Part shown: positions 45,516-56,674 of the stretch, one piece after another
Numbering within the stretch: position 1 is the first letter of the stretch
How the letters are laid out: each line of letters begins with the position of its first letter
DNA from: CAWAND01 sp963727915
Lineage (GTDB): Bacteria; Chloroflexota; Anaerolineae; Anaerolineales; E44-bin32
Length of the DNA stretch: 64,000 nucleotides
Assembly (NCBI GenBank): GCA_963727915.1
Contig: CAVSID010000004.1
Coordinates: 1-64,000, forward strand
Direction of reading: 5' to 3'
Program-made: the position numbers and the translations under genes
Notes under the pieces: model-generated
What the model saw: only the letters and a program-made list of their open reading frames with translations
Database searches by the model: none
What the model was told of the DNA's origin: nothing

Positions 45516-46952
45516 TCAGGGGGCGCTGAGTTTAAACGTCCCCAGGATTTGATCTATTTCCACTTGCACATCCATCGGGATCTCGGCCTGCGCGTAGTCC
45601 GACTGGCCTCTGTCGTCGACCCGCACCAAGACCACGAGTGCGGGCCCTTCATACGGCCCATAAACAAGCACTTTGTCCTTGCCGTCCAGCACCAAGGCCT
45701 GCTTCTTGATCAGGTCGCCCAAGAAGGCCACCCTCCCGCGATCCTGGAATTCTCCGGCGGGCATACCAGTCCCGCCCAAGAAGTAATCCTCGGTCGGCCG
45801 TCGATAGCCAATGTACACGAAGACGTCGCCCTTGGTCAGGCCAACCGCCGGCCCCGAGGCCGGCATACCTTCCGTGGCCGGGTTGAGCCCCGCCGGCACC
45901 TCTTCCACGGTCCAACCCTGCGGGTAGCGGAACGAGAAGCCGTAGACCCCATTGTCGTACTCAGTCCATCCAGCGTAGGGGTCGACCGCTTGACCGGCGA
46001 CCTCAAGCCGGTCGACCTGGATCTGGCAGCCGTTGGCGTCCGGCACTCCACACAGCATCTTCCCCCACACCGAAACGTCATCGCCCGTGTCCCGTAGGTC
46101 GACCAGAGGCTGACCGTCGTTCATCTGTCCGTCCATGCCAATGCCTGGCGCGATGCCAAACCAGACCGGGTAGTCGCCCGACAAGACAAACGCATCGTCG
46201 AACTGGGCGCCTAGGGGCTGGCTGACGACCTGTCCAACCCAGCCGTCCACCACCTCTGGCTCTGCCTGTTCCGGGCCTGCTCGGAGACGGTCGACCACCA
46301 GGCGGCAATCCTGATAGTCTTCAACGCCGCACTCAATGCTCCCCCAGAAGTTGGCATACTCACCGGCACCGGTCTTGTCCCGCAGATCCACGATCTGCGC
46401 CTCGACCGCGTCCGTGGCGCCGGCGATACCCATCGCCCCCGATCCTTCGGGGGAGAACGCAACGTAGTCACCCCCGCCTGCCAGACTCAGCACGTGGCCC
46501 ATCCAGCCTTGGACCTTCTGGGCCCTCGTCGGAGGCGGGGCGTCTTCAATCACGGCGCCGGATTTGTCGACCGAACCCTCCCACGTGAACCCAGTTTGAT
46601 CATTGGTCACCTGAATCTGATAGATTGTCGAGTCGGGCGCCACAACCGGCACCACGATCACCATGACCCAGGGCGACGACGTGTAGCGATAGTGCGTCGC
46701 CCCGACCAGCCCCTGGGTATCGATGATTTCCGACTTCCACGTCAGGCCGGCGGGCGGCGCGTTGGCGGGGTCCCGCTGGGCAAGATAGGCAAGTGCAGCC
46801 GAGTGTGCCTGAAGAACTCCGGCGGGGATCTCCGGCGGCGATTCATCCGTCACGTTGGGAACTGGCGAGGCGGGGGTCAGGGCACCGCAGGCCGCCAGCA
46901 ACCATCCCGCAATGAGCAGGGCGGCCGTCTTGAGTCCGCTGGCTGGTGGCAT
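45516..46952 (-). CDS. Large lipoprotein of unknown function
   Basis: 478 residues from ATG 46952 (a start behind GGAGG; the longer frame to 47018 lacks a signal). Signal MPPASGLKTAALLIAGWLLA then AC, lipobox LAAC. Repeated segments with the pattern VDGWVGQVVSQPLGAQFDD, LVDLRDTGDDVSVWGKMLCG and QIQVDRLEVAG occur twice, suggesting a duplicated domain. The C-terminus contains GVYGFSFRYPQGWTVEE, a PsbP/DUF-like region found in Anaerolineae lipoproteins. Function unknown. Confidence 0.7.
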   Translation of the reverse strand: MPPASGLKTAALLIAGWLLAACGALTPASPVPNVTDESPPEIPAGVLQAHSAALAYLAQRDPANAPPAGLTWKSEIIDTQGLVGATHYRYTSSPWVMVIVVPVVAPDSTIYQIQVTNDQTGFTWEGSVDKSGAVIEDAPPPTRAQKVQGWMGHVLSLAGGGDYVAFSPEGSGAMGIAGATDAVEAQIVDLRDKTGAGEYANFWGSIECGVEDYQDCRLVVDRLRAGPEQAEPEVVDGWVGQVVSQPLGAQFDDAFVLSGDYPVWFGIAPGIGMDGQMNDGQPLVDLRDTGDDVSVWGKMLCGVPDANGCQIQVDRLEVAGQAVDPYAGWTEYDNGVYGFSFRYPQGWTVEEVPAGLNPATEGMPASGPAVGLTKGDVFVYIGYRRPTEDYFLGGTGMPAGEFQDRGRVAFLGDLIKKQALVLDGKDKVLVYGPYEGPALVVLVRVDDRGQSDYAQAEIPMDVQVEIDQILGTFKLSAP

Positions 46953-47164
46953 TCTTTCCTCCAATGAGAGGCGGGGATGAACAGAGACATCGGTTTGAAT
47001 TCGGCTCTCGACCGCCATGATCGGGCGCGCCTGCCCTCCTCCTCGGGATCGAATTTGAGCTCACCGTTGACTATAGATGGGGAGCTATGGAGCTATTAGT
47101 GAAGAATGTCACAAATGGCGCGCGACCATGGGTCGTCAGCGTTCGCCACGCCTAACCCCAGAAA

Positions 47165-48734
47165 TCAGGGGAGATCAACGCAGTTGCCGCTATTAGGGAT
47201 GACGGTGTGATTGGCGTTGGCGACCAGGATGCACATTTGCGTCGCAGCTGCCGGCTTGTCGGACAGCGAGTAACCGTTGAAGGGCCGTGGTCCGCCCCAG
47301 ACGTACCACGGGCCTGATCCCGGGACACCTGCCTGAGCCGGGGGGACCGTGTTGAAGAAGAAATGCACATGCATTCCGGGCAGGCCCTCGGTATAGCCAA
47401 ATGTCTCGTAATCGACAATGTAGCGATTGCCATCAAGGCGGATGCCGTCGATTTGGGCGAAGGGGCCGGCCGGCGTGGTCGGTGACGGCGTGAGGCTGGG
47501 TTCGGGCGTGACGGACGGTGGCAGGGCCGTCTCTGTGGGCTGGGTGGTCGGCGGCGCTTGGGTGGCGGCCGGAAGCGGGCTGGCGGTGGTGGTCGCGGCC
47601 GCTGCGGCCTGCCCGCCATTCATCCTTGAGTAGATGAACAGGCCCAAGGCGCCCAAGGCGACGCAGGCCAACAACACAACCAGCACGCCCCCGCCCGCCA
47701 GCCAGGCCATGCGTCCGCCAGGGTTTGAAGCGCGGGCTGCCCTGCGGCGTCCTCCGGATCCAGAGCCGGCATCGGAGGGCCCCGGCCGCATGCTCTGCGG
47801 CGGCGCTGCCCCCTGCCCCGGCCGGTGAGGCCGTGCCCAATCCAGTCGATTCGGCGGTCAGATCGGCGCTGCGCAGCGCCGCCGCCATATCGGCCGACGA
47901 TCGGTAGCGGCTGTCGCGATTCTTCTCCAGAGCTTTCATCGTCACAGCGACCAGTGCTGGCGGCACATCGGGGTTGAACTGGGTGAGATCGGGCACCGGT
48001 TCGTTAACGTGCTTCAGCATGACCGTCATCGCCGAATCGCCTTCGAACGGCGGCCTGCCACTCAACATCTCGAAGAGCATCACACCCAAGGCGTAAATGT
48101 CGACGCGGGCGTCAAGCGTCTCGCCTCGCACCTGTTCAGGAGAGATGTAGGCGGCCGTGCCGATGACATTGCCCGTAGCCGTGTGCTGCTTGCCTCCGAC
48201 AATCTTGGCGATGCCGAAATCCATCAGGATCGGCTGACCTTCGGGCGTGATCATGACGTTGGCCGGTTTGACGTCACGGTGGATCATCCCACGCTGGTGC
48301 GCGTACTCAAGCGCGTCACAGACGCCCGCCACGAGGTTGCGAACCTCCTCGGGGGGCATGTGTCGGCTATCCTGGTGGAGATGGCGCAGGCGCGCCTGGA
48401 GCGTCTCCCCCGGGACAAATTCGAGGACCATGTAGTACGTGTCCCCGTCGTTGTCGAAGTCGTAGACCTGGATGATGTTGGGGTGTTTGAGCTGTGCGAC
48501 GGCAGCCGCCTCTTCCTCAAAGCGGCTGACGAACTGAGGGTCTTCCGAAAGATGGCCGTGAATCAGTTTGATCGCCACGGTGCGGCGCAGATTGGGATCC
48601 GTCCCCTTGTAGACTGCGGACATCCCGCCCTGGCCCAGCAACGACTCGATACGATACCGGCCGCTCAAGCGCGTGGCCGATCCAACCCGTATTCCCCATC
48701 CCTCGCCTCCAACGTCCCAAATCCCGCAAGGCAC
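47165..48734 (-). pseudogene. Membrane Ser/Thr protein kinase with extracellular domain, one frameshift
   Basis: The frame from 48734 contains a Pkn-type kinase: GQGGMS loop (34-39), Lys56 in VAIKLI, HRDVKPANVM, DFGIAKI and the activation segment to ISPEQVRGETLD, ending near residue 290. The frame becomes Arg/Pro-rich after EHAAG (about 47810); the next frame continues GSGGRRRAARASN, a membrane helix (LAGGGVLVVLLACVALGALG) and an extracellular domain ending in VANANHTVIPNSGNCVDLP at 47165. The full length would be about 525 residues. The start codon is uncertain: the first 15 residues do not look kinase-like. Confidence 0.75.
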
Positions 48735-48837
48735 GTCGCTGCAGGCCCAGATCGCGGCCCACGCCTGCCGTGGCCGCCCATTATATCTGCGGTCTTCCGA
48801 TCGCGCGACGTCGCGTCCGGGGTTTGAAGTGGGAGGG

Positions 48838-49505
48838 CTAGCTTACGGAGGTGTCCGTTTTGCCCAGACCGGCCTCCCTGGCCCGAAGGAGCGCCTGGGT
48901 CCGATCGGCCACCTGCAGCTTGGCAAAGATGTTGGAACAGTGGTTGCTGACCGTCTTGGAGCTGATGACCAGGGCTTCGGCGATCTTGGCGTTGGTCCAG
49001 CCCTTGGCGATCAGGTCCAAGACTTCGTGCTCGCGTTCGGTCAGATCCGGGAAGGCGGGGTCCGCCGCTGCGGCTGTCCGGCGTCATTGAAGAAAGACAT
49101 CACCCGGTCCGCCACGTCTGCGCCGAACAGCGCTTCGCCGGCAGCGACGGACCGGATCGCCCTCAGCATCTCGTGCTGATCAGCGCCCTTGAGAATGTAG
49201 CCTCGCGCGCCGGCCCGCATGGCCGCAAACACCGAGTCATTGTCCTCGAGCATCGTCACCACGATCACGCCGATCTCGGGTTGCGCCGACACAATCCTGC
49301 GCGTCGCCTCGATCCCGTTGACCTTAGGGATCTGGATGTCCATCAGCACGATGTCCGGATGCAACTCGGCGGCCTGGGCCACGGCCTGATCCCCGTCGGA
49401 TGCCTCGCCGACGACGTCGATGTCATCGATCGAGCCGAAGAGAGCCCGGAGCCCGTCCCGAAACAGCGTGTGGTCGTCGACAACCAGCAATCGCACGGGG
49501 TTCAT
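48838..49505 (-). pseudogene. NarL/LuxR-type response regulator with one frameshift
   Basis: ATG 49505 follows AAGGAG. Receiver: acidic pair in LLVVDDH, phospho-Asp in DIVLMDIQIPKVNG, Lys in YILKGADQHEM. One base is gained or lost near 49065; the next frame reads LTEREHEVLDLIAKGWTN then AKIAEALVISSKTVSNHCSN, the LuxR helix-turn-helix, to a stop at 48838. The gene reads on from the kinase in the same frame without a stop between them, so either they are translationally linked or a shift fused them. Likely function: output regulator of the adjoining kinase. Confidence 0.75.
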
Positions 49506-52500
49506 GCTCAGGCTCTCCTTCAGGGTCGAGGGGAATCGGGCCTTAAGCCTTGTCCCACCTCGAGGCCCGGGCCCAATGCTCAGGCTGCCGCCCAATTCAA
49601 AAGCGCGCTCGCGCATCGAGGTCAGGCCGACGCCGGCTCGCGAGCGCGGGGCCATTCCACACCCGTCATCGACCACTTCCAGCTCAAGCTCATCCGAGAC
49701 ATTGAATTCAATTCGGCACGTCTCAGCCGAAGCATGGCGCACGACGTTGGTCACTGCCTCGAGAGCCACCCGATAGGCAGCCACCTCAACCGCAGCCGGG
49801 AGAGGCGGGAAGGGATCGGGGCCGACGACCGAGATTTGAGGACGTGAACCGGCGCTTCGGACCGCAGAACTCTCGCGGACGGCGGGGACCAGCCCCAGCT
49901 CGTCCAGGGCCGGCGGTCGTAGACCGTAAACCAGCCTTCGGACATTGGACAGGGAGTCCTGGACCTGTGCCTTCATCTCTAACAGCAGCTGATCGGCACC
50001 ATCCGGATTTCGCGCCATCAGGTTCCGGGCAGCGTCGAGCTTGAGAGTCATGCTGGCCAACTCGGGACCGAGCCCGTCATGGAGGTCCCGACGCAGCCTG
50101 CGCCGCTCCTCTTCCCTGGCTAGGACGAGCTGTTCTCTCGATTTGCGGAGCTCCTCGGTCAGCCGGACGGCATGCAGCACAACTCCCGCCTGATGCCCAA
50201 GATCCTGTAGCAGCGTCATTTCGCCGGCCGTAAAGGGCTCATTGGGTGCCCGCAGGCCGCACACAAGGCGGCCGATCGAGTCTCCCTGGTAGTTCAATGG
50301 CAGCTCGACCACTTCCCCCCTGGGCAATCCATAGCCGGCCACCAAGCGTTGCTGGTCGCCGATGGCAAGCGTCACAGCGGCGTACGGGAGTTTGAGCGTT
50401 TCAGCCACGGTTTCCACGATCGTCGGCAAGCAGGTCATCCGCGGCCAGGCTGGTTTCAAGACGACGCCCCAAACTTGAGAGCACAGTATAGGGATCGTCG
50501 CGTTCACCGTACAAGAGGCGGTTGACACCTCGCTGAACACGATATCGCAGCGGTTGGAAGAGTACCGCCACCAGCCCGGTGGCCACGAGAGATACCAGCA
50601 AACCGCCATTGGCCTGAAAGAGCAAGCTCAAGCCACCAACGCTCAGCACGTACAGGCCGACCACACCGGATGTCAGGGCGCCGTAGACCAGGCTCCGATT
50701 GATCAGGACGTCGATGTCCCACAGTCGGTGCCGCAGCACGGCCAGCGCCAGAGTTGCAGGCGGAAGGATGAAGCTGAAGAACCACAAAGCTTCGCTGGCC
50801 GGAGCCCACCAGGGGATCGGCTCGTTCGGTGGAATTTGAGTGCGCAATACATAGGGAATGCTGAGCAGCATGACCATCGCCATCCAGGCCACCAGCCCGC
50901 CCATGGCGAGCCGAACCTGCTGTCGCTCAAGCCGTGAACGTGTGGCCCGATATCTCACCCCTTGGGCGTAGAAGCCCGCCACCGCCAGACTCACGAAGAC
51001 GGCAATGTACGGCAAGTAGGCAGGATCGCCCATCGCATCGCCCGTCGGCGCAGGCAACAGCAAGGAGAGTGGCGCCAGGATGACGGACAGGGCACCCAAT
51101 CCCTTTGTCCAGCGCGGAAAGAACCGCCCTGTGGGAAAGAGATACAACAAGATCACCGTCGGCGCGGTGGCAAGCAAGCCCTCGAGGCGCAAGACGCTCT
51201 CCTGCGGAATGTTGAGGGTCTGGGCGGCCGCTTCGGCCGGCCCCGAGAGAAAAGCTGCAAAGAGCAGCAAGTAGAACGCCATATACAGTGCCATGGGGTG
51301 TGTTTTTCGACGCCTGAACAGGAGGAGCGCCAGCGCAAACGACAACAAAACGGACGCTACCGAAGCTACCCTTCCAAACACATCGAACCCCATGAGCATC
51401 GAGTGCGCGCCCGAAATGTCCGCAGACACATCCCGGGGACCCTGTCCGATGCCGGAAAGGTAGCCAGGCACAGCCACCAGGAGCACCCCCAGGGCGGCAA
51501 TGGCACAGGCGAGCCATGCGGCGGAGATCGTCTGCTGCCAGAAACTCGGCCAAGAGATCCAAGCGGGAACCGGCCGGACGTCGGTCGGGTCCACATGCTG
51601 GTCACGCCCATCTTCCCGGCTACGCCGCCAGCGCTGCGCCAATCTTCGGGTCCAATCATCGATCAGGCCCTGCAGGGCTCGCCGGGCCCTGCGATACAGG
51701 AGCAGGGAGACGAGGGTCGTCAAGATTAAGCTGGGAATCTGCGGGTTGAATCGCACAAGGGCACTGGACGCACCAACCACAATCCCGTACAGCATCGCCA
51801 CACTGGCGGTGAGCACGGAGTACACCAATGTGCGGTTGATCAAGATGTTGATATCGTAAAGGCGATGCTGGAGAATGGCGATGGCCGTGGCGACGGCTGT
51901 GCCCAGAACGGCCAACCCGATGAGGTTGGTCCCGATCTCCAGGGCCGACTCGCTCTCGGGGGCCACAAACCACAGGACCGCCGACAAGACGATTACCATC
52001 AGGGACAAGAACCCAGCGTATGCCAGCCATTTGAGCTGCTGACGGGAGTTCGCGTCCGCCTGCAGATAGCGGCGAACAAAGGCGGCCGCACAACCCACCA
52101 GACCCAGCATCAGTGCCGCTTGGCTGGCGTCGATAAGCCAGGAGCTCCAAGGGGACAGGGCGGAAATCCCGAAGGGATTTACGACATCTAGGCCCAAGCC
52201 AGAAACCGGTCCTGGGTCGAACAGGATACCCAAGACCATGCCCCCGATGCCGACCCCTATCAGCCAGCCGATCGGGCGCCAGCGCTTGGAAGGCAATTTC
52301 CCGTCGGGGAAAAGCAGGTACACGTAGCTTGTCGGCAGTACCAACGCCGGCAGCCAGAGCCAGCCGGACAGCCAAATCGCGGCCCGAGCCGCCAGACTGG
52401 GTGAACTGTTGCTGCCGGACGTGAGGACCAGAGAGCCAGCCACGGATAGGGTCTCGAACCCATAGAACAGGCTCGCAGACAGAAACAACCAACCGATCGG

Positions 52501-52776
52501 ATTTCGAGGACGATGCGAGACTACCAGCGCACCCAACACGGCGAAAGCTGCCGCCGAGAACGGAACCAGCGCCAGGTGAAGCAGATAGGGCAGCAAAGTA
52601 CTGGTGCCAACTACCGCCCCCAGGCCGCTGAAGACCCCTAGGGCCGTGCTGGCCAGGGCGAGGCCCGCCAGTCCTTTTGCCAGTCGCGCCGCGCGTTCCA
52701 GATCCCATCCCCACTCCCAAAGTACGGCCAGGGTTGAGCGGCCGTGGCCTATTCTACAACGGGCGCCAGCGATCAT
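49506..52776 (-). pseudogene. NarX-like sensor kinase with two tandem membrane modules, one frameshift
   Basis: The N-terminal frame (52776-50401) encodes about 14 membrane helices in two repeated modules. The first has ILQHRLYDINILINRTLVYS and the second VLRHRLWDIDVLINRSLVYG, followed by VNRLLYGERDDPYTVLSSLG. Near 50430 the frame shifts; the next frame carries a GAF domain (PYAAVTLAIGDQQRLVAGYG), the HisKA_3 box REEERRRLRRDLHDGLGPEL and an HATPase domain (DDGCGMAPRSR, GVGLTSMRERAFELGG). Overall about 1090 residues. The start is unclear; no ribosome site near 52776 convinces. It probably phosphorylates the NarL-type regulator just downstream. Confidence 0.75.
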
Positions 52777-52804
52777 CCGAAGGCTCGCATGGGTCCAACC
52801 TCGG

Positions 52805-53821
52805 CTAGAGCATCACCATCTGGTGCCAGATCCCTTTCAGATTGAGATCCAACCTGTTCCATTCTTCGCCATGATTGGCGGAGAACCAGATGTCCCCGTT
52901 GCTCAATCCGGCATAGATGTGGCCCGGGAAACCGGGGACGGTCTGCAGGCTGGTGGGGAGATGATCCATCGGTTCGGGGAGCCCGCCGGCGAGCTTCTCC
53001 CAGCCTGTAGCGCCCGTGACACGGTAGATGTGAGCATTGGCATGATCCCAACTGTGGGCGTCTCCCGGGCCGGTCGAAGCCGATACATACCAGATTTCGG
53101 GCCGGTCCGGATCTGCGGCGCAGGCCCAACCGTACGTATGATCGACCTTATCTCCCGGCTGCCGCCAGGTCTGCCCTCCGTCCCGGCTCACGGATCCCGG
53201 CCGCCGGCCGGAACCTGACTCATACGCCCAACTCCCGTCTCGGCTGTGAAACGTCAGACCGTGGCAGTCGCGCAGCGCCCCCGGCCGATGGCCTTGCCAC
53301 GTCTTGCCTCCATCCTCACTACGCACCAGGGCACCATACTCTATCCCGGCCAGGATCACTTCGGGGTCAGTTGGCGACACGCTGATGGCATGGACGTAGG
53401 CCGTGATGAAAGGTGGTTCGGCCGGCGACATCCACAGCCAGCGCCAAGGAATTTGGCGGAATCCTTCCAGCTCCCGCCACGTCGCCCCGCCGTCGCGCGA
53501 AACGTAGATGAGTGCCGGCTTGGTCCCGGCGAAGACATGTTGCGGATCATGCGGACTCACGGCTAACGCCTTTACGACTTTGCCCTGCAGGCCGCACGGG
53601 CGCCATGTTTGTCCCCGATCATCCGACATCCAAACGCCTTCGCCCTGAGTCCCGGCCCAAACCGATGCACCGCCCGCCTTTCCCACGGCCAGGCACCGCA
53701 CGTCAAGCTCGGGGAAGACAACCGACGTCTGCCAGGCGCCGCCGCCATCCCTCTCGGCGCGCATTCCGCCCAGGCCGGCACGTCCATCGCAACTGCTTGA
53801 AATCAACACCGTGCTGGTCAT
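52805..53821 (-). CDS. BNR/Asp-box repeat protein
   Basis: About 338 residues from ATG 53821. Repeated Asp-box motifs SxDxGxTW: SDDRGQTWRP, SRDGGATWRE, SEDGGKTWQG, SRDGGQTWRQ and SANHGEEWNR, one per propeller blade. It resembles sialidase-like or YCF48/photosystem-assembly-like propellers (VPS10-type) of unknown substrate. No signal peptide is evident, unlike most similar proteins. It lies just before the sensor kinase on the same strand. Confidence 0.75.
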   Translation of the reverse strand: MTSTVLISSSCDGRAGLGGMRAERDGGGAWQTSVVFPELDVRCLAVGKAGGASVWAGTQGEGVWMSDDRGQTWRPCGLQGKVVKALAVSPHDPQHVFAGTKPALIYVSRDGGATWRELEGFRQIPWRWLWMSPAEPPFITAYVHAISVSPTDPEVILAGIEYGALVRSEDGGKTWQGHRPGALRDCHGLTFHSRDGSWAYESGSGRRPGSVSRDGGQTWRQPGDKVDHTYGWACAADPDRPEIWYVSASTGPGDAHSWDHANAHIYRVTGATGWEKLAGGLPEPMDHLPTSLQTVPGFPGHIYAGLSNGDIWFSANHGEEWNRLDLNLKGIWHQMVML

Positions 53822-53857
53822 GCTATTCCCCAAGGAACTTCCGAAAGTGGACCTGCC

Positions 53858-54346
53858 TCAGAATGGCTTTAACATCATCAACCAGGTCAGGATGGCGATG
53901 CCGCCGCCGCCCACTGCCATCAACGGCCAGGCAGGCAGCTCTGCCAGTTGGGATTGCACCGTTCCCAGCTCCGCACGATGCTGCGGTTCGGGCGGTTCCT
54001 CACCGTATGAGGATGGAATCCCGAGGCTTCCGCGGATCACGTTGAGCGAGCGGGACCCCATAAATCCCATCGCCAGGATCATCAGGATCAAGACGCCCAG
54101 GGAAACCCAAATCCATCCTCTCACCCACCAGCCCCCCATAAAGCCCAACGCGATTCCAGAGAGCAGCAAGATGGCCAGGCTGGCCCATGCTGCGTTGGCT
54201 GGGAAGGAGGAAAGTTGGAGCAGAGCCTTCACGCGCTCCGGATCCCTCTCTCCCCGAAGGCGGAGGAAGACCATCGCCGATGCCCCGTGCAGGAGCACAA
54301 ACCCAAACACACTCAGGACATGAAGCACCACAACCCAGCGATACAT
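53858..54346 (-). CDS. DUF2269-like membrane protein
   Basis: 162 residues from ATG 54346 (MYRWVVVLHVLSVFGFVLLH). Four helices, with HVLSVFGFVLLHGASA near the start that could carry haem-ligand His residues, and SLAILLLSGIALGFMGGWWV. Similar proteins are found near cytochrome c genes. It lies 110 bases from the first of the three diheme cytochromes, on the same strand. Confidence 0.65.
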   Translation of the reverse strand: MYRWVVVLHVLSVFGFVLLHGASAMVFLRLRGERDPERVKALLQLSSFPANAAWASLAILLLSGIALGFMGGWWVRGWIWVSLGVLILMILAMGFMGSRSLNVIRGSLGIPSSYGEEPPEPQHRAELGTVQSQLAELPAWPLMAVGGGGIAILTWLMMLKPF

Positions 54347-54457
54347 CGAGGCCTCCAGGACCGATTTGTGAATTCCTTCACAATCTGCGGCGTGGACCAC
54401 TCTCGGGGCTTCCCGCAAGGTGGCGGCCACCGCCAGGACGTTGCCGGCCCATGGGTG

Positions 54458-55336
54458 CTATGGTGTGGAGTGCAGGTACAGGTAGATGCCAATCAACTCA
54501 TCGTTGGGCAGCTTGGAAAAGGCTTCGACGGGCATGAACTCAGCGTTGATCATTTGGCCGCTGGGCTTCATACCGGTCTTGATGGCACGTAGGAAATCCA
54601 TCTCACTCCAACCGGCCAACTCGCCTGTCGTGGTGAGGTTCGGGGCTGGTGGCGCGCCGGGCTGGGTCGAGGGACCACCCGTCAGGTCTGGCCCGTGGCA
54701 CTCGCGGCAGAAGCGCGTGAAATACTCACCGTAGGCCGCATTGGCCCCGATCTCGGGCATGGTCGGGAAGGGGTTGCTGTGATCGATCACCTTGGCCGGG
54801 AAGATACCCTCGCCAAAGAGGCCGGCCCCCAGCATGACGTGGCCGACCAGGGTCAGCGAAGGCTCGGGAACAACATGATCCACAGGCACAAGAGTCTTCA
54901 AGTAGGCGAGGATCGAGCCCAAGTCCTCAGCGCTGAGGTAGTTGAATGCCGCCGACGGCATAATGATCAGCGCGTGACCGTCCGGCGCGACGCCGTGCCT
55001 GATCGCGCGCACCAGGTCGTCGTCACTGAGAGTGGCTTGCGCCCCGCCCTGGCCCGCCGTCAGATTGGCGGAGTAGATCGTGCCGATCATCGGGTCGGAA
55101 AGCATGACCGTCCCGCTGAGGTCTTCTCCGTGACACTCTGCACAGAAGATACTCACAAACTCCTTGCCCCGAGCCAGGGAAACGGCATCGGTGGGAACGT
55201 CCACGTGATCCGTGGGCACCGACACAGTCTGATGCAGCTCACTCGTTCCTTTCACATACAGCACAACGGCAGCGATCAAGACGATGCCGATCAATCCCCC
55301 GAGGACGATCCCGATCCATTTCAGTACGCGACGCAT
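54458..55336 (-). CDS. Membrane-anchored diheme cytochrome c
   Basis: 292 residues. N-terminal anchor helix (WIGIVLGGLIGIVLIAAVVL), then two cytochrome c domains with haem sites CAECH (in SIFCAECHGEDLSG) and CRECH (in TRFCRECHGPDLTG). Axial Met candidates: IIMPSAAFNYLSAEDL and EFMPVEAFSKLP. The protein transfers electrons at the outer face of the membrane. It is the best preserved of three tandem paralogues. Confidence 0.92.
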   Translation of the reverse strand: MRRVLKWIGIVLGGLIGIVLIAAVVLYVKGTSELHQTVSVPTDHVDVPTDAVSLARGKEFVSIFCAECHGEDLSGTVMLSDPMIGTIYSANLTAGQGGAQATLSDDDLVRAIRHGVAPDGHALIIMPSAAFNYLSAEDLGSILAYLKTLVPVDHVVPEPSLTLVGHVMLGAGLFGEGIFPAKVIDHSNPFPTMPEIGANAAYGEYFTRFCRECHGPDLTGGPSTQPGAPPAPNLTTTGELAGWSEMDFLRAIKTGMKPSGQMINAEFMPVEAFSKLPNDELIGIYLYLHSTP

Positions 55337-55586
55337 AGCCTTTCCCTCCCAGTGTCGATACGGGCATTGGAACGACTTTAGATCAGCCTCATAGGCGCGT
55401 CATGAGGGCTGGCACCCAATTCGGTCGGGAAACATTCCCGGACCAGCGCGTGCTGAGTGCTGGCCAGACGGCAACTACAATCAGAACCGGCCGGACGAGT
55501 AACCGGCCGGCTTGACGCACCTGCCAAAGAATATCTACGGATGCTACGGGGCCCTTCCCGGACTCAGAAGATTCGCCGGCGCGAAC
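55337..55586. other. Short intergenic stretch between cytochrome genes
   Basis: About 250 bases without a recognisable gene or clear terminator. Confidence 0.45.
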
Positions 55587-56471
55587 CTACTGGACGGCGG
55601 GCAGCGTTTGTAGATACATGAAGATGCCCCGCAATTCAACCGGACTGAGTTTGGAAAATGGCCCCCAGGGCATGAAGTCGGTATCCAGGGTTCGGCCGTC
55701 GGGTGTTGCTCCGATGGTCATAGCGGTCATGAAATCGGCCTCATTCCATGCGATCATCTCGCCGGTCATGGTCAGATTGGGCGCAAAAGGTGATGCGGGA
55801 TCGGGCGGTTGCTCCCCGCTCAAGTCGGGTCCATGCCACTCCTGACAAGAACGAGCGAAGTATTCGCCGTGGGTTACGTTGGCCCCTATTTCAGGCATCG
55901 GTGGGAAAGGGTTGGTGGGATCGATCATTGTGGCCGGAAACAGGTCGTGAAAGACGCCCGCCGCCAACATCACATACGCGAGGGGTGTAAGAAGAAGGAG
56001 GAGGGAGAACACGGTCCACCGGCGGCACTGTCCTGAGGCACGTGATGACCGGGCCGAGATCTTCACGGCTGAAGCAGTTAAAAGCCCGGGACGGCATAAC
56101 CATCAGACCTCGCCCGCTAGGCCCCACTCCCTGCCGGATCGACCGGACCAGATCGTCATCGCTGCTGGTGGCCAGCGCGCATCCTTGGCCCGCAGTCAAA
56201 TTCGACACGTACAGGGTGCCGATCATCGGATTCTCGAGCACGCTCTGGCCCCCAAGATATTCTCTATGGCAGTCGGCGCATAGGGCTTGGACAACTTCCG
56301 CTCCCCGGGCGATTGATGTGGCATCGCTTGGTACGTCTGTGTGTTCTGTCGCCACGTTGAAGGAGCGGGTTAGCTGACGCGACCCCAAGAATTGCATTAC
56401 GACCCCGGCGATCAGCGCGACAACCGCAAGCCTCCAAGTACGAGTACCGTCCACTTCATGACCCGGCGCAT
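55587..56471 (-). pseudogene. Diheme cytochrome c, decayed copy
   Basis: ATG 56471 starts MRRVMKWTVLVLGG as in the first cytochrome, shifts frame to LAVVALIAGVVMQFLGSRQ and carries the first haem site CADCH (VQALCADCHREYLGG). It shifts again near 55995 to TPLAYVMLAAGVFHDLFPAT. The second haem site reads CQEWH instead of CxxCH, so the attachment Cys is lost to Trp. Two shifts plus the missing Cys make this the most degenerate of the three copies; it is likely a pseudogene. Confidence 0.75.
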
Positions 56472-56674
56472 GGTATGTGTCACCTAGATCCCCGACGGGT
56501 TCTGGAACAACATTGGTACAGAACGAGCGTTGTGTCATGAGCACGGGACCCCGGTTGACTCGAAAAGCTGTCCCGATGCGGTCACCACAGAGACAGATGG
56601 CTGTTGAGACGGTTAAAGGCAAACCGGCCGAGCGACGAACAGCTCGGCCGGCAGATGCATCACACTGTTTGATG

